A stretch of DNA of 64,000 nucleotides, from contig NZ_CP010849.1 of NCBI RefSeq assembly GCF_000931445.1, positions 1 to 64,000 on the forward strand, written 5' to 3'. Shown in pieces: positions 17,096 to 25,569 of this stretch. The position numbers and the translations under genes are program-made. The notes under the pieces were generated by a model that saw only the letters and a list, made by a program, of their open reading frames with translations, did not search any database and was not told the origin of the DNA. Each line of letters opens with the position of its first letter. Positions within the stretch are counted from its first letter, which is position 1. The stretch is from Streptomyces cyaneogriseus subsp. noncyanogenus (GTDB lineage Bacteria > Actinomycetota > Actinomycetes > Streptomycetales > Streptomycetaceae).

Positions 17096-19339
17096 TCAGA
17101 GCCCGAGCTCGGCAAGTGCCGCTATCCGCTGCGGGCTTAGGCTGGAACGCCGACGGCGTAGGTTGCTCAGCCACTGCCCCAACCGCACCTGGTGCCCATC
17201 GATCTCCTCGATGTGCCGCTGCGGGACGTCGAGATGTCCCTCTCGCTCAAGGTAGGCGCGTGCGGCAGCGAGTCCGCGTTGGAAGGCTCGCTCCCTCGGG
17301 GGCAGCGGGGTGTCCTCGGTGTGCGGGGCGTGCAGGTCCGGCAGGTCGGGTGCCAGTTCGTTCAGGAGGCGGCGCTGCTCGGGGCGGAGGTCACTGGTGC
17401 GCTGACGCTGGGCTGTGAGCCACTCCCCCACCGCTGCCGGGTCCTGCTGTATCTGCCGGCGGGCCGTGTGGTAGGCGCGCTGCCAGGTGATCGGCCAGGG
17501 CGGGTTCCACCACGGGTCCACAGCGGTGAGGGCGGCGGTGCGCTGTGCCGTGAGGTCGTGGGCGCGGGTGCGTTGGGTGGCCAGCCAGCGGCCGAGGGGG
17601 AAGCCGTCGTGGAGGCAGTCGACTGGAACGGCGAGGTGGCCGTTGCGGGCGGCGTAGGCGGCGGCGTGGGCCAGTCCCCGCTCGAAGGCCTGCTGGCGGG
17701 GGTCCCAGATGACGCCGAGGCGTTCGAGTGCCTGGGTGCGGGCCGGGTCGAGGGCGCCGGTGGTGTGGAGGTGGCGCTGCCAGGTGAGCCAGCGGCCCAG
17801 GGGGTAGCCGGTGGTGTCTTCGTAGGTCTGGGGGACGTCGAGGTGGTGGTGGGTGTGGTGGTAGCGGCGGGCGGCTTTGAGGCCGCGGCGCCATTCGGCG
17901 CTCTTCGGGGCCAGGACCCGAAGTGAGAGGGCGAGGGCGACTTCTTCGGCCTGGGTGGGCCGGTCGAAGTGCAGCCAGGCGTCGGGGTCCTCGCCGGGCA
18001 TGGTGGGGCGGTGGGTGCGGGGATCGGCGAGGCGTGCTTCGAGGCGGTCGTCGTGGGCGCGCAGGGCCTGGATGGTGTGCCAGAGCGGGGTGTAGGCGTC
18101 GGCGCCGAGGAGGTCGTCGGGGTCTTCGCCGGGGCTGAGATAGACGGGGACGACGAGGGTGGCCTTCTTGCCGGCGCCGGGCTTTTGGCGCAGCGCTCGG
18201 CCGACGGCTTGGACGGTGTCGACGGGGCTGTTCTTGGGGTCGGCGAAGACGACGGCGTCGATGGCGGGCACGTCGATGCCCTCTCCCAGGACGCGGGCGT
18301 TGGACAGGACGGCCGGGGTGTGGAGGTCGGTGTGGGAGGCGAACTCGAGCAGGAGGCGGCGGCGGATCTGGGGAGTGTGGTGGCCGCTGATCCAGTCTGC
18401 CCACAGCCCGTCGGGGCGCAAGGAGGGGGGGAGGGTGGCGGCGGTCTCGTGCAGGGTGGCGGCGAAGGCGCGGGCGTCGGCGACGCGGTGGTGGAAGGTG
18501 AGGATGCGGCGCAGTCGGTGATCGTGGATGGCGCGCAGGACGGCGACCTGGCGGCCGGCCAGGCGCAGGCCGTCGACGCCGGCTCCGGGGCCGGTGGCGA
18601 GCCAGTCGCGCAGGTCTGCGTCGGTGACGACGGGGACGAGGATCCGGTAGTCGGCGAGCAGGCCGAGGTCGATGGCGTCGGAGAGGGTCAGCCGGTAGGC
18701 GACGGGGCCGAAGATCTTTTCGTCGTCCATGGAGGCGACCGCTTCCGTGTCCCCGTCGCGGTCTTCGTCCGGGTCCCAGATGCGGGGGGTGGCGGTCAGG
18801 TAGAGGCGGCGGGCGGCGGGGAGCTGGTCGTTGCGGTGGACAGCTGCCCAGGCCTTGCCGAGGCGGCCGGCGGTTCGATGGGCTTCGTCGACGACCACGA
18901 GGTCCCAGGGGGGCAGGTGGTGGTCGTGGTGGGCGGCGAGGACGGCGGGCAGGGAGGCGTAGGTCGCGTACGCGGTGACCGGGCCGGGGCGCGGTGGGAT
19001 GGCCAGGGTGGTGAGCTCGCCGGGGTCGGTGGTGAGGGGGGTATCGGCGCCGAGCGGTTCGTGGTCGAGGGCCTGTCGGGCCGAGCACACGGCGATGGCG
19101 GTGCCTTTGCGCCCGGCTGCACGCCAGGAGCGGATCGTCTGGGACAGCAGGTCCAATGTCGGCAGCAGGACTAGGACCCGGCCGCGGGAGGCGATACGGG
19201 CGGTGGTGCGGGCGGCGATCAGAGTCTTCCCGGTGCCGCAGGCGGCGATCACACTCGCACGGGTGTGCTGGCCGAGGGCACGGGCGGTTGCGTTGACGGC
19301 TTCCTTCTGGTGCGGTCGCAGCTGGTGTGGGGCTGGCAT
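17096..19339 (-). CDS. SF2 DEAH helicase with helicase-associated repeats
   Basis: A 747-residue superfamily 2 helicase. Residues 33-39 (ACGTGKT) are Walker A, DEAH is at 151-154, TATPR follows near 177, and QAVGRALRQKPG is motif VI. From about residue 490 there are three to four helicase-associated (PF03457-type) repeats, each with an aromatic-Gly-Leu, a His-Leu-Val-Pro and a LG-x-W-Leu element. ATG at 19339 (MPAPHQLRPHQ) is chosen; the longer frame upstream is Arg/Pro-rich and overlaps the neighbouring gene. It is the last gene of a five-gene leftward operon, 17 bp after the SF1 helicase. It probably translocates on duplex DNA; the substrate is unknown. Confidence 0.85.
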   Translation of the reverse strand: MPAPHQLRPHQKEAVNATARALGQHTRASVIAACGTGKTLIAARTTARIASRGRVLVLLPTLDLLSQTIRSWRAAGRKGTAIAVCSARQALDHEPLGADTPLTTDPGELTTLAIPPRPGPVTAYATYASLPAVLAAHHDHHLPPWDLVVVDEAHRTAGRLGKAWAAVHRNDQLPAARRLYLTATPRIWDPDEDRDGDTEAVASMDDEKIFGPVAYRLTLSDAIDLGLLADYRILVPVVTDADLRDWLATGPGAGVDGLRLAGRQVAVLRAIHDHRLRRILTFHHRVADARAFAATLHETAATLPPSLRPDGLWADWISGHHTPQIRRRLLLEFASHTDLHTPAVLSNARVLGEGIDVPAIDAVVFADPKNSPVDTVQAVGRALRQKPGAGKKATLVVPVYLSPGEDPDDLLGADAYTPLWHTIQALRAHDDRLEARLADPRTHRPTMPGEDPDAWLHFDRPTQAEEVALALSLRVLAPKSAEWRRGLKAARRYHHTHHHLDVPQTYEDTTGYPLGRWLTWQRHLHTTGALDPARTQALERLGVIWDPRQQAFERGLAHAAAYAARNGHLAVPVDCLHDGFPLGRWLATQRTRAHDLTAQRTAALTAVDPWWNPPWPITWQRAYHTARRQIQQDPAAVGEWLTAQRQRTSDLRPEQRRLLNELAPDLPDLHAPHTEDTPLPPRERAFQRGLAAARAYLEREGHLDVPQRHIEEIDGHQVRLGQWLSNLRRRRSSLSPQRIAALAELGL

Positions 19340-19356
19340 GGTCTCCCGCTGGGTGG

Positions 19357-20676
19357 TCAGGCGCGGATGCGGTGGCCGGCGAGGTGTTGAAGGACGTGCT
19401 GGTTGGCTTCCCAGCCGTCGGGGAATTTGGAGTCGACGCCGAGGTGGACGGGTTCGTGGGTGGGGTGATCGTCGAGGAGGCGGTCGATGCCGGCGCGGGC
19501 GATGACGATGCAGGCGTGCCGGTGCCGTGAGGTCAGTACGCACAGGCGGCCGGCTTCGAGGTGGAAGCCTGAGGTGTCGCGGCGTCCGGAGAGCGGGTGC
19601 AAGACGATGGTGATGGCGTATTCGCGTCCCTGAAGTCGGTTGGCGGTGTCGACAGCGATGCCGTTCAGGCGGGGGTAGGAGCGCAGGAGGTTGTGGAGGT
19701 ATCCGGCCTGGTCGCGGTGTGCGGTGCCGATGGCGATGTCGGTGGGTTCAAGGCGTCGGCCGGCGGGACGGATTTCGCAGTGGGCGGTGGCGTCGCGGGC
19801 CAGCAGGCGCAGTGCGATGTCGATCGCGGCGTGGGCCGCCTCGGGGTCGATGTGGCCGGTGTGGCGGGCCGGGAGTTCGTACAAGGCCCATCCGGTGCGG
19901 GCGGCAAGGTCGACGGTCTGGTCGAGGGTGCCGCGCATGCCGGCTGTGGTGAAGGTGAGCCGGCGGTCGTTCTCGGTGGTTCCGGCGCGGAAGGGGGTGA
20001 CGTAGAAGGCTGCGGAGACGAGCTGGGCGGCGGAGGCGGGCAGACGCCAGGAGACGGGGAGGCTGAGGACGGGCAGGTCCCGGTTCATCTTGAGCAGTAC
20101 AGACACGGCACTGGCCATAGGGTCGTGGGGTAGGCCCCGCCAGCGTTCGGTGGGGATGCTGGAGAAAGGGTCGAGTTGGCCGGGGTCGCCGACGAAGAGA
20201 GTCTGGTCGGACAGGTGGGCGATCTTGAGGAGGGCGTCGGATCGCATCTGATAGGCCTCGTCCACGATGGCCCAGTCGCGGTGCCACTCTTGGATGTTGG
20301 CCCATTTGCTGGCAGTCGCCACCGCTACGTCGGCGCGGGTGGCCTGGGCAGCGTCAGTGGTGATGATCAGGTTCTGCCATGCGCGCAGGCGGGTGGGCAC
20401 CGTATAGGACTGACCGGTCAGGCGAGCCACGGTCAGATGGGGTGCCTGCTGGGCGAGGCGGGTGACGAGGTCGTCGACCTGGGCGTTGGTCTGGGCGACG
20501 ATCATGCATGGACGCTGTGGGCTGATGAGACGCTGTGCGGCTTGCTGGACCAGGGTGGTCTTGCCGGCGCCGGGCGGGGAGTCGACTACTACACCGCGGT
20601 GAGATGTGGTGGTCAGCGTGGTGAGGATGCGATCGACGGCCTGGCGGGAGAGTTCGGCAGCGGACGATTCGTTCAT
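19357..20676 (-). CDS. SF1 (UPF1/IGHMBP2-like) helicase
   Basis: A 439-residue superfamily 1 helicase core. Walker A PPGAGKT is at 34-40, motif II DEAY at 139-142 and motif III FVGDPGQLDPF near 158-168. Late motifs are RLQGREYAITIVL and LTSRHRHACIVIARAG. The arrangement is that of AAA_12-type helicases (UPF1/IGHMBP2), without their N-terminal beta-barrel. The start overlaps the stop of the upstream 484-residue gene by ATGA, so the two are coupled, and that protein may supply the missing accessory domain. Likely a 5'-3' nucleic-acid helicase or translocase. Confidence 0.83.
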   Translation of the reverse strand: MNESSAAELSRQAVDRILTTLTTTSHRGVVVDSPPGAGKTTLVQQAAQRLISPQRPCMIVAQTNAQVDDLVTRLAQQAPHLTVARLTGQSYTVPTRLRAWQNLIITTDAAQATRADVAVATASKWANIQEWHRDWAIVDEAYQMRSDALLKIAHLSDQTLFVGDPGQLDPFSSIPTERWRGLPHDPMASAVSVLLKMNRDLPVLSLPVSWRLPASAAQLVSAAFYVTPFRAGTTENDRRLTFTTAGMRGTLDQTVDLAARTGWALYELPARHTGHIDPEAAHAAIDIALRLLARDATAHCEIRPAGRRLEPTDIAIGTAHRDQAGYLHNLLRSYPRLNGIAVDTANRLQGREYAITIVLHPLSGRRDTSGFHLEAGRLCVLTSRHRHACIVIARAGIDRLLDDHPTHEPVHLGVDSKFPDGWEANQHVLQHLAGHRIRA

Positions 20677-22127
20677 GCCTGCTCTTCTTTCGGTGCCCCG
20701 AGGACGGGGCCCGTGTGGGTCCAGGGGATCTGGTCCCGGCCGGGGAACTGGGGGCGGCGGAAATGGTCGGGGGCGGTGGTCAGCAGCAGCGTGGTGCCGA
20801 CGGCGGGGACCGAGTGGGGGCTGCTGACGCGGGTTCTCACTTCCAGGACGATCTCGGTGGCGTCGGAGGTGTAGGTGATGTCGCAGACGGCCATGTGGAC
20901 CGCCGGATCGTGGGGGCCTGCCAGGAGGCGGTTTGGTTCCAGCCGGACCGGGTCGGTGGTGCGGACGGTGAGCAGCGGTCGTCGTTTGGCCCGCTGTCGT
21001 GGGCCTTGCGGCTTGATCTTGCGGTCGGGTTCGGTGTGGGTGACGGTGCCGCTGAACGCTTCGCCTGTGGTGCGGCGTTCCGCCATGACGAAGGTGTCTT
21101 CCAGCGCGCGGGCGGCTTCGAGGGAGGCGGCGGCATGTTCCAGTTCGGCCAGGCGGACGGCAGCTGTGACGGCGTCGTCCTGCTTGGGCTGGGGAGGTCC
21201 TCCGGCATCGAGGTGGTCGCTGTGGGCGGTGAACCGCCGGATGTCGGTGTCCCAGCGGGTGGTGGTGCTGGGGATGGGGGGCATGCCACGTAGGGTGGAC
21301 AGCGCCTCCCAGGCCAGATTCCAGGTCGGGGTCAGATAGCTTTCCAGGGCCTCTCGCAGTCGGGTGACGTGGTGCTCTCTGCGTGAGCCCCGGGCGGATT
21401 TCAGGTCGGCGAACAAGCTGGTCAATTGGGCTGTTTCGAAGGACGGGTCGATGGTGGGACCGTCGGGAGGGTGCTGCAGGGGGTTCTCGACAGTCAGTGC
21501 TGCCTGATGTCCGGTGCGTCCGTGGGGCGGGAAGATCCAGGCCATGAGCGGGGCAAGGTGGGCGTCTTCCAGGGCGCTCTGGCCGGTGGCCCAGTGGGTG
21601 CTCAGCAGGCTGGTGAGGTTGAGCAGGAGGGAGGAGGAGGCGTACTCGGCCCTCTCGGTGAAAAAGGTGAGCCAGCGGCCGAGGTGGGACACGCTGGTGG
21701 CGGGGTCGGTGCCCTCGGGGATGGGGCGGTATCGCAGGGCGCGGCCGAGCGTCTTGAGGTAGTACACGGAGGCGGTGCCGGTGACCACGAGTTGCGGGGC
21801 GTCAAGGTACTCGCGGCGTTCGGGCTGTTCGCCCTTGGCGGGGCGGATCCGTGTGGCGTGCTGGAAGCTGTGGATGTAGGCGTGGAGGTGTTCGGCGAGG
21901 ACGGCGAGGAAGCGGTCGTCGTCGCCGGGGGGTGCCAGGAACAGCTGCGGACTGCTCGGGTCGCTGCCCGCCATGACGGCGAGGGGCCGGGCGGTCTCCC
22001 CCGGGCGGTTCAGCGGCAGGATGAGCATCGGCTGGTCGGCGACGTGGAGGTAGCGCAGGCGGCTGAGCGGCTGGGCGTACTGGGTTTGTGCGGCCCGTGC
22101 CTGCTGGAGGGTGGTCAGCAGGCTCAT
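20673..22127 (-). CDS. Unknown operon protein, possible helicase partner
   Basis: A 484-residue protein with no recognised family. The first 300 residues are mixed alpha/beta without catalytic signatures. After a charged linker (about 375-395) the last 90 residues are strand-rich (MAVCDITYTSDATEIVLEV), like a small beta-barrel. It overlaps the nuclease gene upstream by four bases and the SF1 helicase gene downstream by four bases. This tight coupling suggests a stoichiometric partner of the nuclease/helicase. The beta-rich tail could be the barrel domain that UPF1-like helicases normally carry in cis; this is inference. Confidence 0.6.
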   Translation of the reverse strand: MSLLTTLQQARAAQTQYAQPLSRLRYLHVADQPMLILPLNRPGETARPLAVMAGSDPSSPQLFLAPPGDDDRFLAVLAEHLHAYIHSFQHATRIRPAKGEQPERREYLDAPQLVVTGTASVYYLKTLGRALRYRPIPEGTDPATSVSHLGRWLTFFTERAEYASSSLLLNLTSLLSTHWATGQSALEDAHLAPLMAWIFPPHGRTGHQAALTVENPLQHPPDGPTIDPSFETAQLTSLFADLKSARGSRREHHVTRLREALESYLTPTWNLAWEALSTLRGMPPIPSTTTRWDTDIRRFTAHSDHLDAGGPPQPKQDDAVTAAVRLAELEHAAASLEAARALEDTFVMAERRTTGEAFSGTVTHTEPDRKIKPQGPRQRAKRRPLLTVRTTDPVRLEPNRLLAGPHDPAVHMAVCDITYTSDATEIVLEVRTRVSSPHSVPAVGTTLLLTTAPDHFRRPQFPGRDQIPWTHTGPVLGAPKEEQA

Positions 22128-23272
22128 GCGGCGCCTCCGAAGAGCTCATTGCGAATGCTTTCGGCGTAACGTAGTGCGGCGGCGAGGTCCTCCTGGTCCG
22201 GGGCGGGGCTGAGGCTGCCGTCGGCCAGGCCGAGGGCCGCGGGGATGGTGTCGATACTGCCCAGGTCCTCGCGGGCGGCGCTGCCGAGGACATCGACCAG
22301 TTGGCCGTCGTGTGCCTGGGAGCGGCAGAAGAGGGCCAACTGGCAGTGGTGGCGGCAGTTGGAACGGTAGCGGGCCTGCGTGGTGTTCAGTGCCTTGGTG
22401 AGGTCGTCGCGGTCGCGGGTGGCGGTGCGGGTGCGGGGATCATCACCGTCGTAGGCGAGGTCGAAGGTGATACCGGTGGGAAGTTGGTCCAGGAGCTCTT
22501 CGACACCGTCCAGACGGTTCAGCTGGCGGCGCAGGGACTTGATCTGCTGGCTCGCGTCAACGGTGGAGGCCATGGGCCGGCGTGTGAAGTCGCGGGGGGT
22601 GATGAGCAGCAGGGTGGTGGAGACGCGGTCGATGTCGAGTCCCGCGCTGGCGAGGAGTTCTTGCAGGGCGATGATGTAGGCGGCGCCCTGCAGGACGGCA
22701 CCGGCGACCTTGTCGCCGGGTGCCTGGCCGTCGATGACGGCGAAGGATTTGATCTCCACGACGTGGAAGACGCCTTCTGACTGGAAGGCGACGAGGTCGG
22801 GTTCCAGGAAGACGGGGCGGCCGGACACCATGAGGACCAGGACGGGGTGGTCGAGCATGGTGCGGCTCGGGCCCTTGCCGCGTGCTGCCTCGAGGATGAG
22901 GCTGCGGGTGCGGGCGTGGCGGACGCTGAGGGACTTGTCGCTCGTGCCGAGGACCGACAGGTCACTGTGGGCGGCTTCGGCCAGCGGCAGATGGAGCACG
23001 TTGCGCAGCAGACTCAGCAGTTCGGCTCCGCCCTGGTCCTTGACCTGGGCTTCGAACTGGGCGCCCCGGCTCAGGGCACGGGGGGACTGGGTGGGCGGCA
23101 GCGGGTAGCCGAGGTGTACGGCCAGGGCGTCCTTGTCGACGCCGGCGGCGTCCAGGAGGGCGCGGCGGCGGCATCCGGGATTGGCGGTGAAGGCTGCGAG
23201 GCTGCGCGCGTTGTGCGGTTTGGGCTCTATGGGGCCGCGGAGGGTGTCGAGCCTGCTGCGAAACGAGCTCAC
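22124..23272 (-). CDS. Fe-S PD-(D/E)XK nuclease, Cas4/AddB-like
   Basis: A 382-residue protein with the layout of Cas4/Dna2/AddB-type exonucleases. Gly70 and Phe73-Glu74 form the RecB-family motif I, Asp159 is the metal-binding Asp, Glu173-Ile-Lys175 is the E-x-K motif, and Gln195 with Tyr199 fits the QxxxY motif. Cys34 near the N-terminus and Cys305, Cys309 and Cys315 near the C-terminus would bind a 4Fe-4S cluster, as in Cas4 and AddB. No cas1/cas2 genes or CRISPR array are present, so an adaptation role is unlikely. Coupling to helicase genes points to end resection or attack on foreign DNA. Confidence 0.82.
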   Translation of the reverse strand: MSSFRSRLDTLRGPIEPKPHNARSLAAFTANPGCRRRALLDAAGVDKDALAVHLGYPLPPTQSPRALSRGAQFEAQVKDQGGAELLSLLRNVLHLPLAEAAHSDLSVLGTSDKSLSVRHARTRSLILEAARGKGPSRTMLDHPVLVLMVSGRPVFLEPDLVAFQSEGVFHVVEIKSFAVIDGQAPGDKVAGAVLQGAAYIIALQELLASAGLDIDRVSTTLLLITPRDFTRRPMASTVDASQQIKSLRRQLNRLDGVEELLDQLPTGITFDLAYDGDDPRTRTATRDRDDLTKALNTTQARYRSNCRHHCQLALFCRSQAHDGQLVDVLGSAAREDLGSIDTIPAALGLADGSLSPAPDQEDLAAALRYAESIRNELFGGAA

Positions 23273-23314
23273 GGGGTTCCTTGCGGGGCATCGAAGAGGG
23301 AGGGAAAGGGCGGG

Positions 23315-24166
23315 TCAGGTCACGGAGCGAAGGCGCCTGGTCGTCTGGAAGGGGGCGCCGAACAGCTGGCCAGCTTCGTCGAGTTGGTGGCGGGCTCGTT
23401 GTGCGGCTCCCCGCCTCTCATGAGTGTCGTCGTCGGTGTGGACGGCCAGTTCCTGTTGGGCCGCCTCGCGCAGCAGGGCCAGGTCGGGGGCCGCGCCGCG
23501 GTCCTGGGGATCTGCTGGGAGGGCTCCGGGGATGTTGAGGGCGTAGTGGCGAACGAGTTGCCGTGCGCCGAGAGTCATCTTCTGCGGGTCGGGGGTGAGG
23601 CGTTGTATGGCCTCGGTGAGTTTCACGGCGCTGGTCAGGAAGTGGACGCGGGCGCTGAGCGGTCCCACGATGCGGTCTTCCAGCGGCCAGATGCTGATGG
23701 TGAGCAGGGCCCTGGCGGGCGAGAGGTGGTCCGAGGTCAGGGCAGGGCACAGGTAGTAGGGGCGCGCGCCGGGTGCGCTGCGGTAGGAGCGTTCTTCGTC
23801 GCGGCGCAGGGTGGCCATGCGGGTGGTGGGCAGCGGTGCGGTGAAGAGGGCTTCGTGGACGGAGCTGATCAATTTGGGGGCTGCGGGGACGGTGAGCAGG
23901 GTGAGGACTTGGTGCACCTGCTCACGTGCCGGCATCTGGGTGGCAGGCGGTCGGGAGGGCCGGCTGGCGGGGTCTTCCGCGTCGGGTTGTGCGTCGCCGT
24001 CCTGGTCGAAGAGGGCGTCGTAGGAGCGTTGTGCGCGGCGGAGTTCGGCGCGTAGTTCTTTCAACCGGTCTTGCCGGCGCTGCATCTGGGCTTGCCGCAT
24101 GGCCTGCTGCAGCTGCTGCATGTGTTTTTCGAGGGCGTCCAGATGCTCCTGCATGCGAAGCACCAT
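23315..24166 (-). CDS. Coiled-coil protein with winged-helix-like domain
   Basis: A 283-residue protein, first gene of the leftward operon. Residues 4-50 form a Gln/Arg/Leu-rich coiled coil. A Pro/Asp-rich linker follows, then a domain from about residue 80 whose pattern (REQVHQVLTLL, PKLISSVHEAL, MATLRRDEERSY) looks like a winged helix. Similar LRRDEERS-containing proteins are, from memory, common in actinomycetes. The frame is open from 24247, but ATG at 24166 is preferred because the longer version would cover the divergent promoter region. It may regulate the divergent operons or act as a DNA-binding subunit. Confidence 0.55.
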   Translation of the reverse strand: MVLRMQEHLDALEKHMQQLQQAMRQAQMQRRQDRLKELRAELRRAQRSYDALFDQDGDAQPDAEDPASRPSRPPATQMPAREQVHQVLTLLTVPAAPKLISSVHEALFTAPLPTTRMATLRRDEERSYRSAPGARPYYLCPALTSDHLSPARALLTISIWPLEDRIVGPLSARVHFLTSAVKLTEAIQRLTPDPQKMTLGARQLVRHYALNIPGALPADPQDRGAAPDLALLREAAQQELAVHTDDDTHERRGAAQRARHQLDEAGQLFGAPFQTTRRLRSVT

Positions 24167-24285
24167 AGCAGATTCCCAAGTTTTCCAAATTTCCCCTGAG
24201 ATCAGGGTGTAGAGTTCGTGCCACTCCCCCAACCACACCGTCGGCAACGGGCGTTGGTTGATCCTGACAGGAGACGCACGCCTTC
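24167..24285. promoter_or_regulatory. Divergent promoter region of the two end-processing operons
   Basis: About 120 bp separates the two operons. An unusually AT-rich tract at 24170-24200 contains three near-direct TTCC(C/A)A repeats and is likely to hold one or both promoters or an operator. A good ribosome-binding site, AGGAG at 24269-24273, serves sbcD at 24286. Shared control of the two operons is inferred from this compact divergent layout. Confidence 0.5.
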
Positions 24286-25569
24286 ATGAAGCTTCTTCAC
24301 ACCTCCGACTGGCACCTGGGCCGCCGCATGGGCCGCCGCTCCCGGGACAGCGAGTTCGACGCCGTCCTCAGCGAGATCGCCGAGATCGCACAGCAGACGG
24401 AGCCCGACCTGATCGTGCACAGCGGTGACCTCTTCGACCGCTACACACCTGCACCCGGCGACCTGCTGCGAGCGGTGAGAGCGCTGGAGGCCTTGCGGGC
24501 GGCTGCTCCCGTCGTGGTCATCGGAGGCAACCACGATTCACCGCACTGGTTCGAGGTGCTCGACTACTTCTTCCGGGCCGCCACCCGCCGTGACGGCCAC
24601 GAGATCGCCTTCGTCCACACCGCGGCGGACGGCTCCGGCGGCGGCCAGGTCATCGATACCCCCAGCCGCGACAAGACCCAGCGCATCCGGCTGGCGGCTC
24701 TCCCCTTCATTCACCCCAACCGGTTCATGCACCTGTTCCCGGGGCTCGGCACCACCGACGGCGCCTACGCGCAGGGCCTGCGCGGCCTGCAGGAAGATGT
24801 CGTCGCGCGGCTGCGTGAGGGTTTCTCCCCCGAGCGGGACGTCCTCGTCTTCGCCGCCCACCTCTACATCGGCGGTGCGCTGCTGTCCCACAGCGAGCGC
24901 CACCTCGACGTCAGCGAGGCCTACGCCACCTCACCCGACGATCTGCCGTCCGTCGCGTACTGCGCGCTCGGCCACATCCACAAGCCGCAGCCCCTGTCCT
25001 CGGCCAGGGCCACGGCCCGCTACGCCGGCAGCCCCCTGCAGCTGGACTTCGGCGAGTGCGACGAGACCAAGAGCGTCGTCCTGGTAGAGGCCGACCCACA
25101 GCGCCCCACCCGCATCGCCACCCGCCCCTTGCAGGCGGGGCGCCGTCTGAAGCGGTTCGAGGGCACGCTGGAAGAACTGGCCTCGCGCGCGGAGGAGTTC
25201 AGCGACACCTACCTGAAGGTGACCGTCACCAGCGACGAGCTGATCCCGCAGCTCGCTCAGAAGGTCGCCACCGCTGTACCCGGCGCCGTCGTCGTCGACA
25301 TCGACGAGGACTGCGCCGAGACCCGCGTAACCCCGCTGGAGGACAGCGACCTGCCGACAGCGGAGCCGGAACTGGCGGACTCCTTCCGCGCTTACCTCAC
25401 CCGGCGCGGGACGCAGGGGCGTGTCGCCGACGACGTCCTGGCCGCATTCGCCTCCCTGCTGCAGCACCCCGACAGTGACGAGGCGCCGCCCAGCCCGGCA
25501 GAACGCCTGCTGCAGGAAGCCCTCGACAACCCTTGGACGTCCAGCCACACCGGATCGGAGACGGCATGA
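24286..25569 (+). CDS. sbcD: Exonuclease subunit SbcD
   Basis: A 427-residue Mre11/SbcD-family metallophosphoesterase. It begins MKLLHTSDWHLGRR (Asp8 and His10 bind metal), followed by HSGDLFDR (Asp near 48) and GGNHDSPHW (Asn-His catalytic pair near 85). Later histidines are present in CALGHIHKPQ. The C-terminal part is the helical capping/SbcC-binding region. SbcCD opens hairpins, trims protein-blocked ends and degrades palindromic DNA. The start follows AGGAG, and the stop overlaps the ATG of sbcC. This may be the island's own SbcCD rather than the housekeeping copy. Confidence 0.93.
   Translation: MKLLHTSDWHLGRRMGRRSRDSEFDAVLSEIAEIAQQTEPDLIVHSGDLFDRYTPAPGDLLRAVRALEALRAAAPVVVIGGNHDSPHWFEVLDYFFRAATRRDGHEIAFVHTAADGSGGGQVIDTPSRDKTQRIRLAALPFIHPNRFMHLFPGLGTTDGAYAQGLRGLQEDVVARLREGFSPERDVLVFAAHLYIGGALLSHSERHLDVSEAYATSPDDLPSVAYCALGHIHKPQPLSSARATARYAGSPLQLDFGECDETKSVVLVEADPQRPTRIATRPLQAGRRLKRFEGTLEELASRAEEFSDTYLKVTVTSDELIPQLAQKVATAVPGAVVVDIDEDCAETRVTPLEDSDLPTAEPELADSFRAYLTRRGTQGRVADDVLAAFASLLQHPDSDEAPPSPAERLLQEALDNPWTSSHTGSETA

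Noticed and set aside
17969..19174. A 401-codon Gly/Val-rich frame opposite the SF2 helicase
   Set aside because: Antisense shadow; the helicase motifs on the other strand are complete.
22124..23272. A CRISPR cas4 gene
   Set aside because: The Fe-S nuclease resembles Cas4, but no cas1, cas2 or CRISPR repeat is found in the window.
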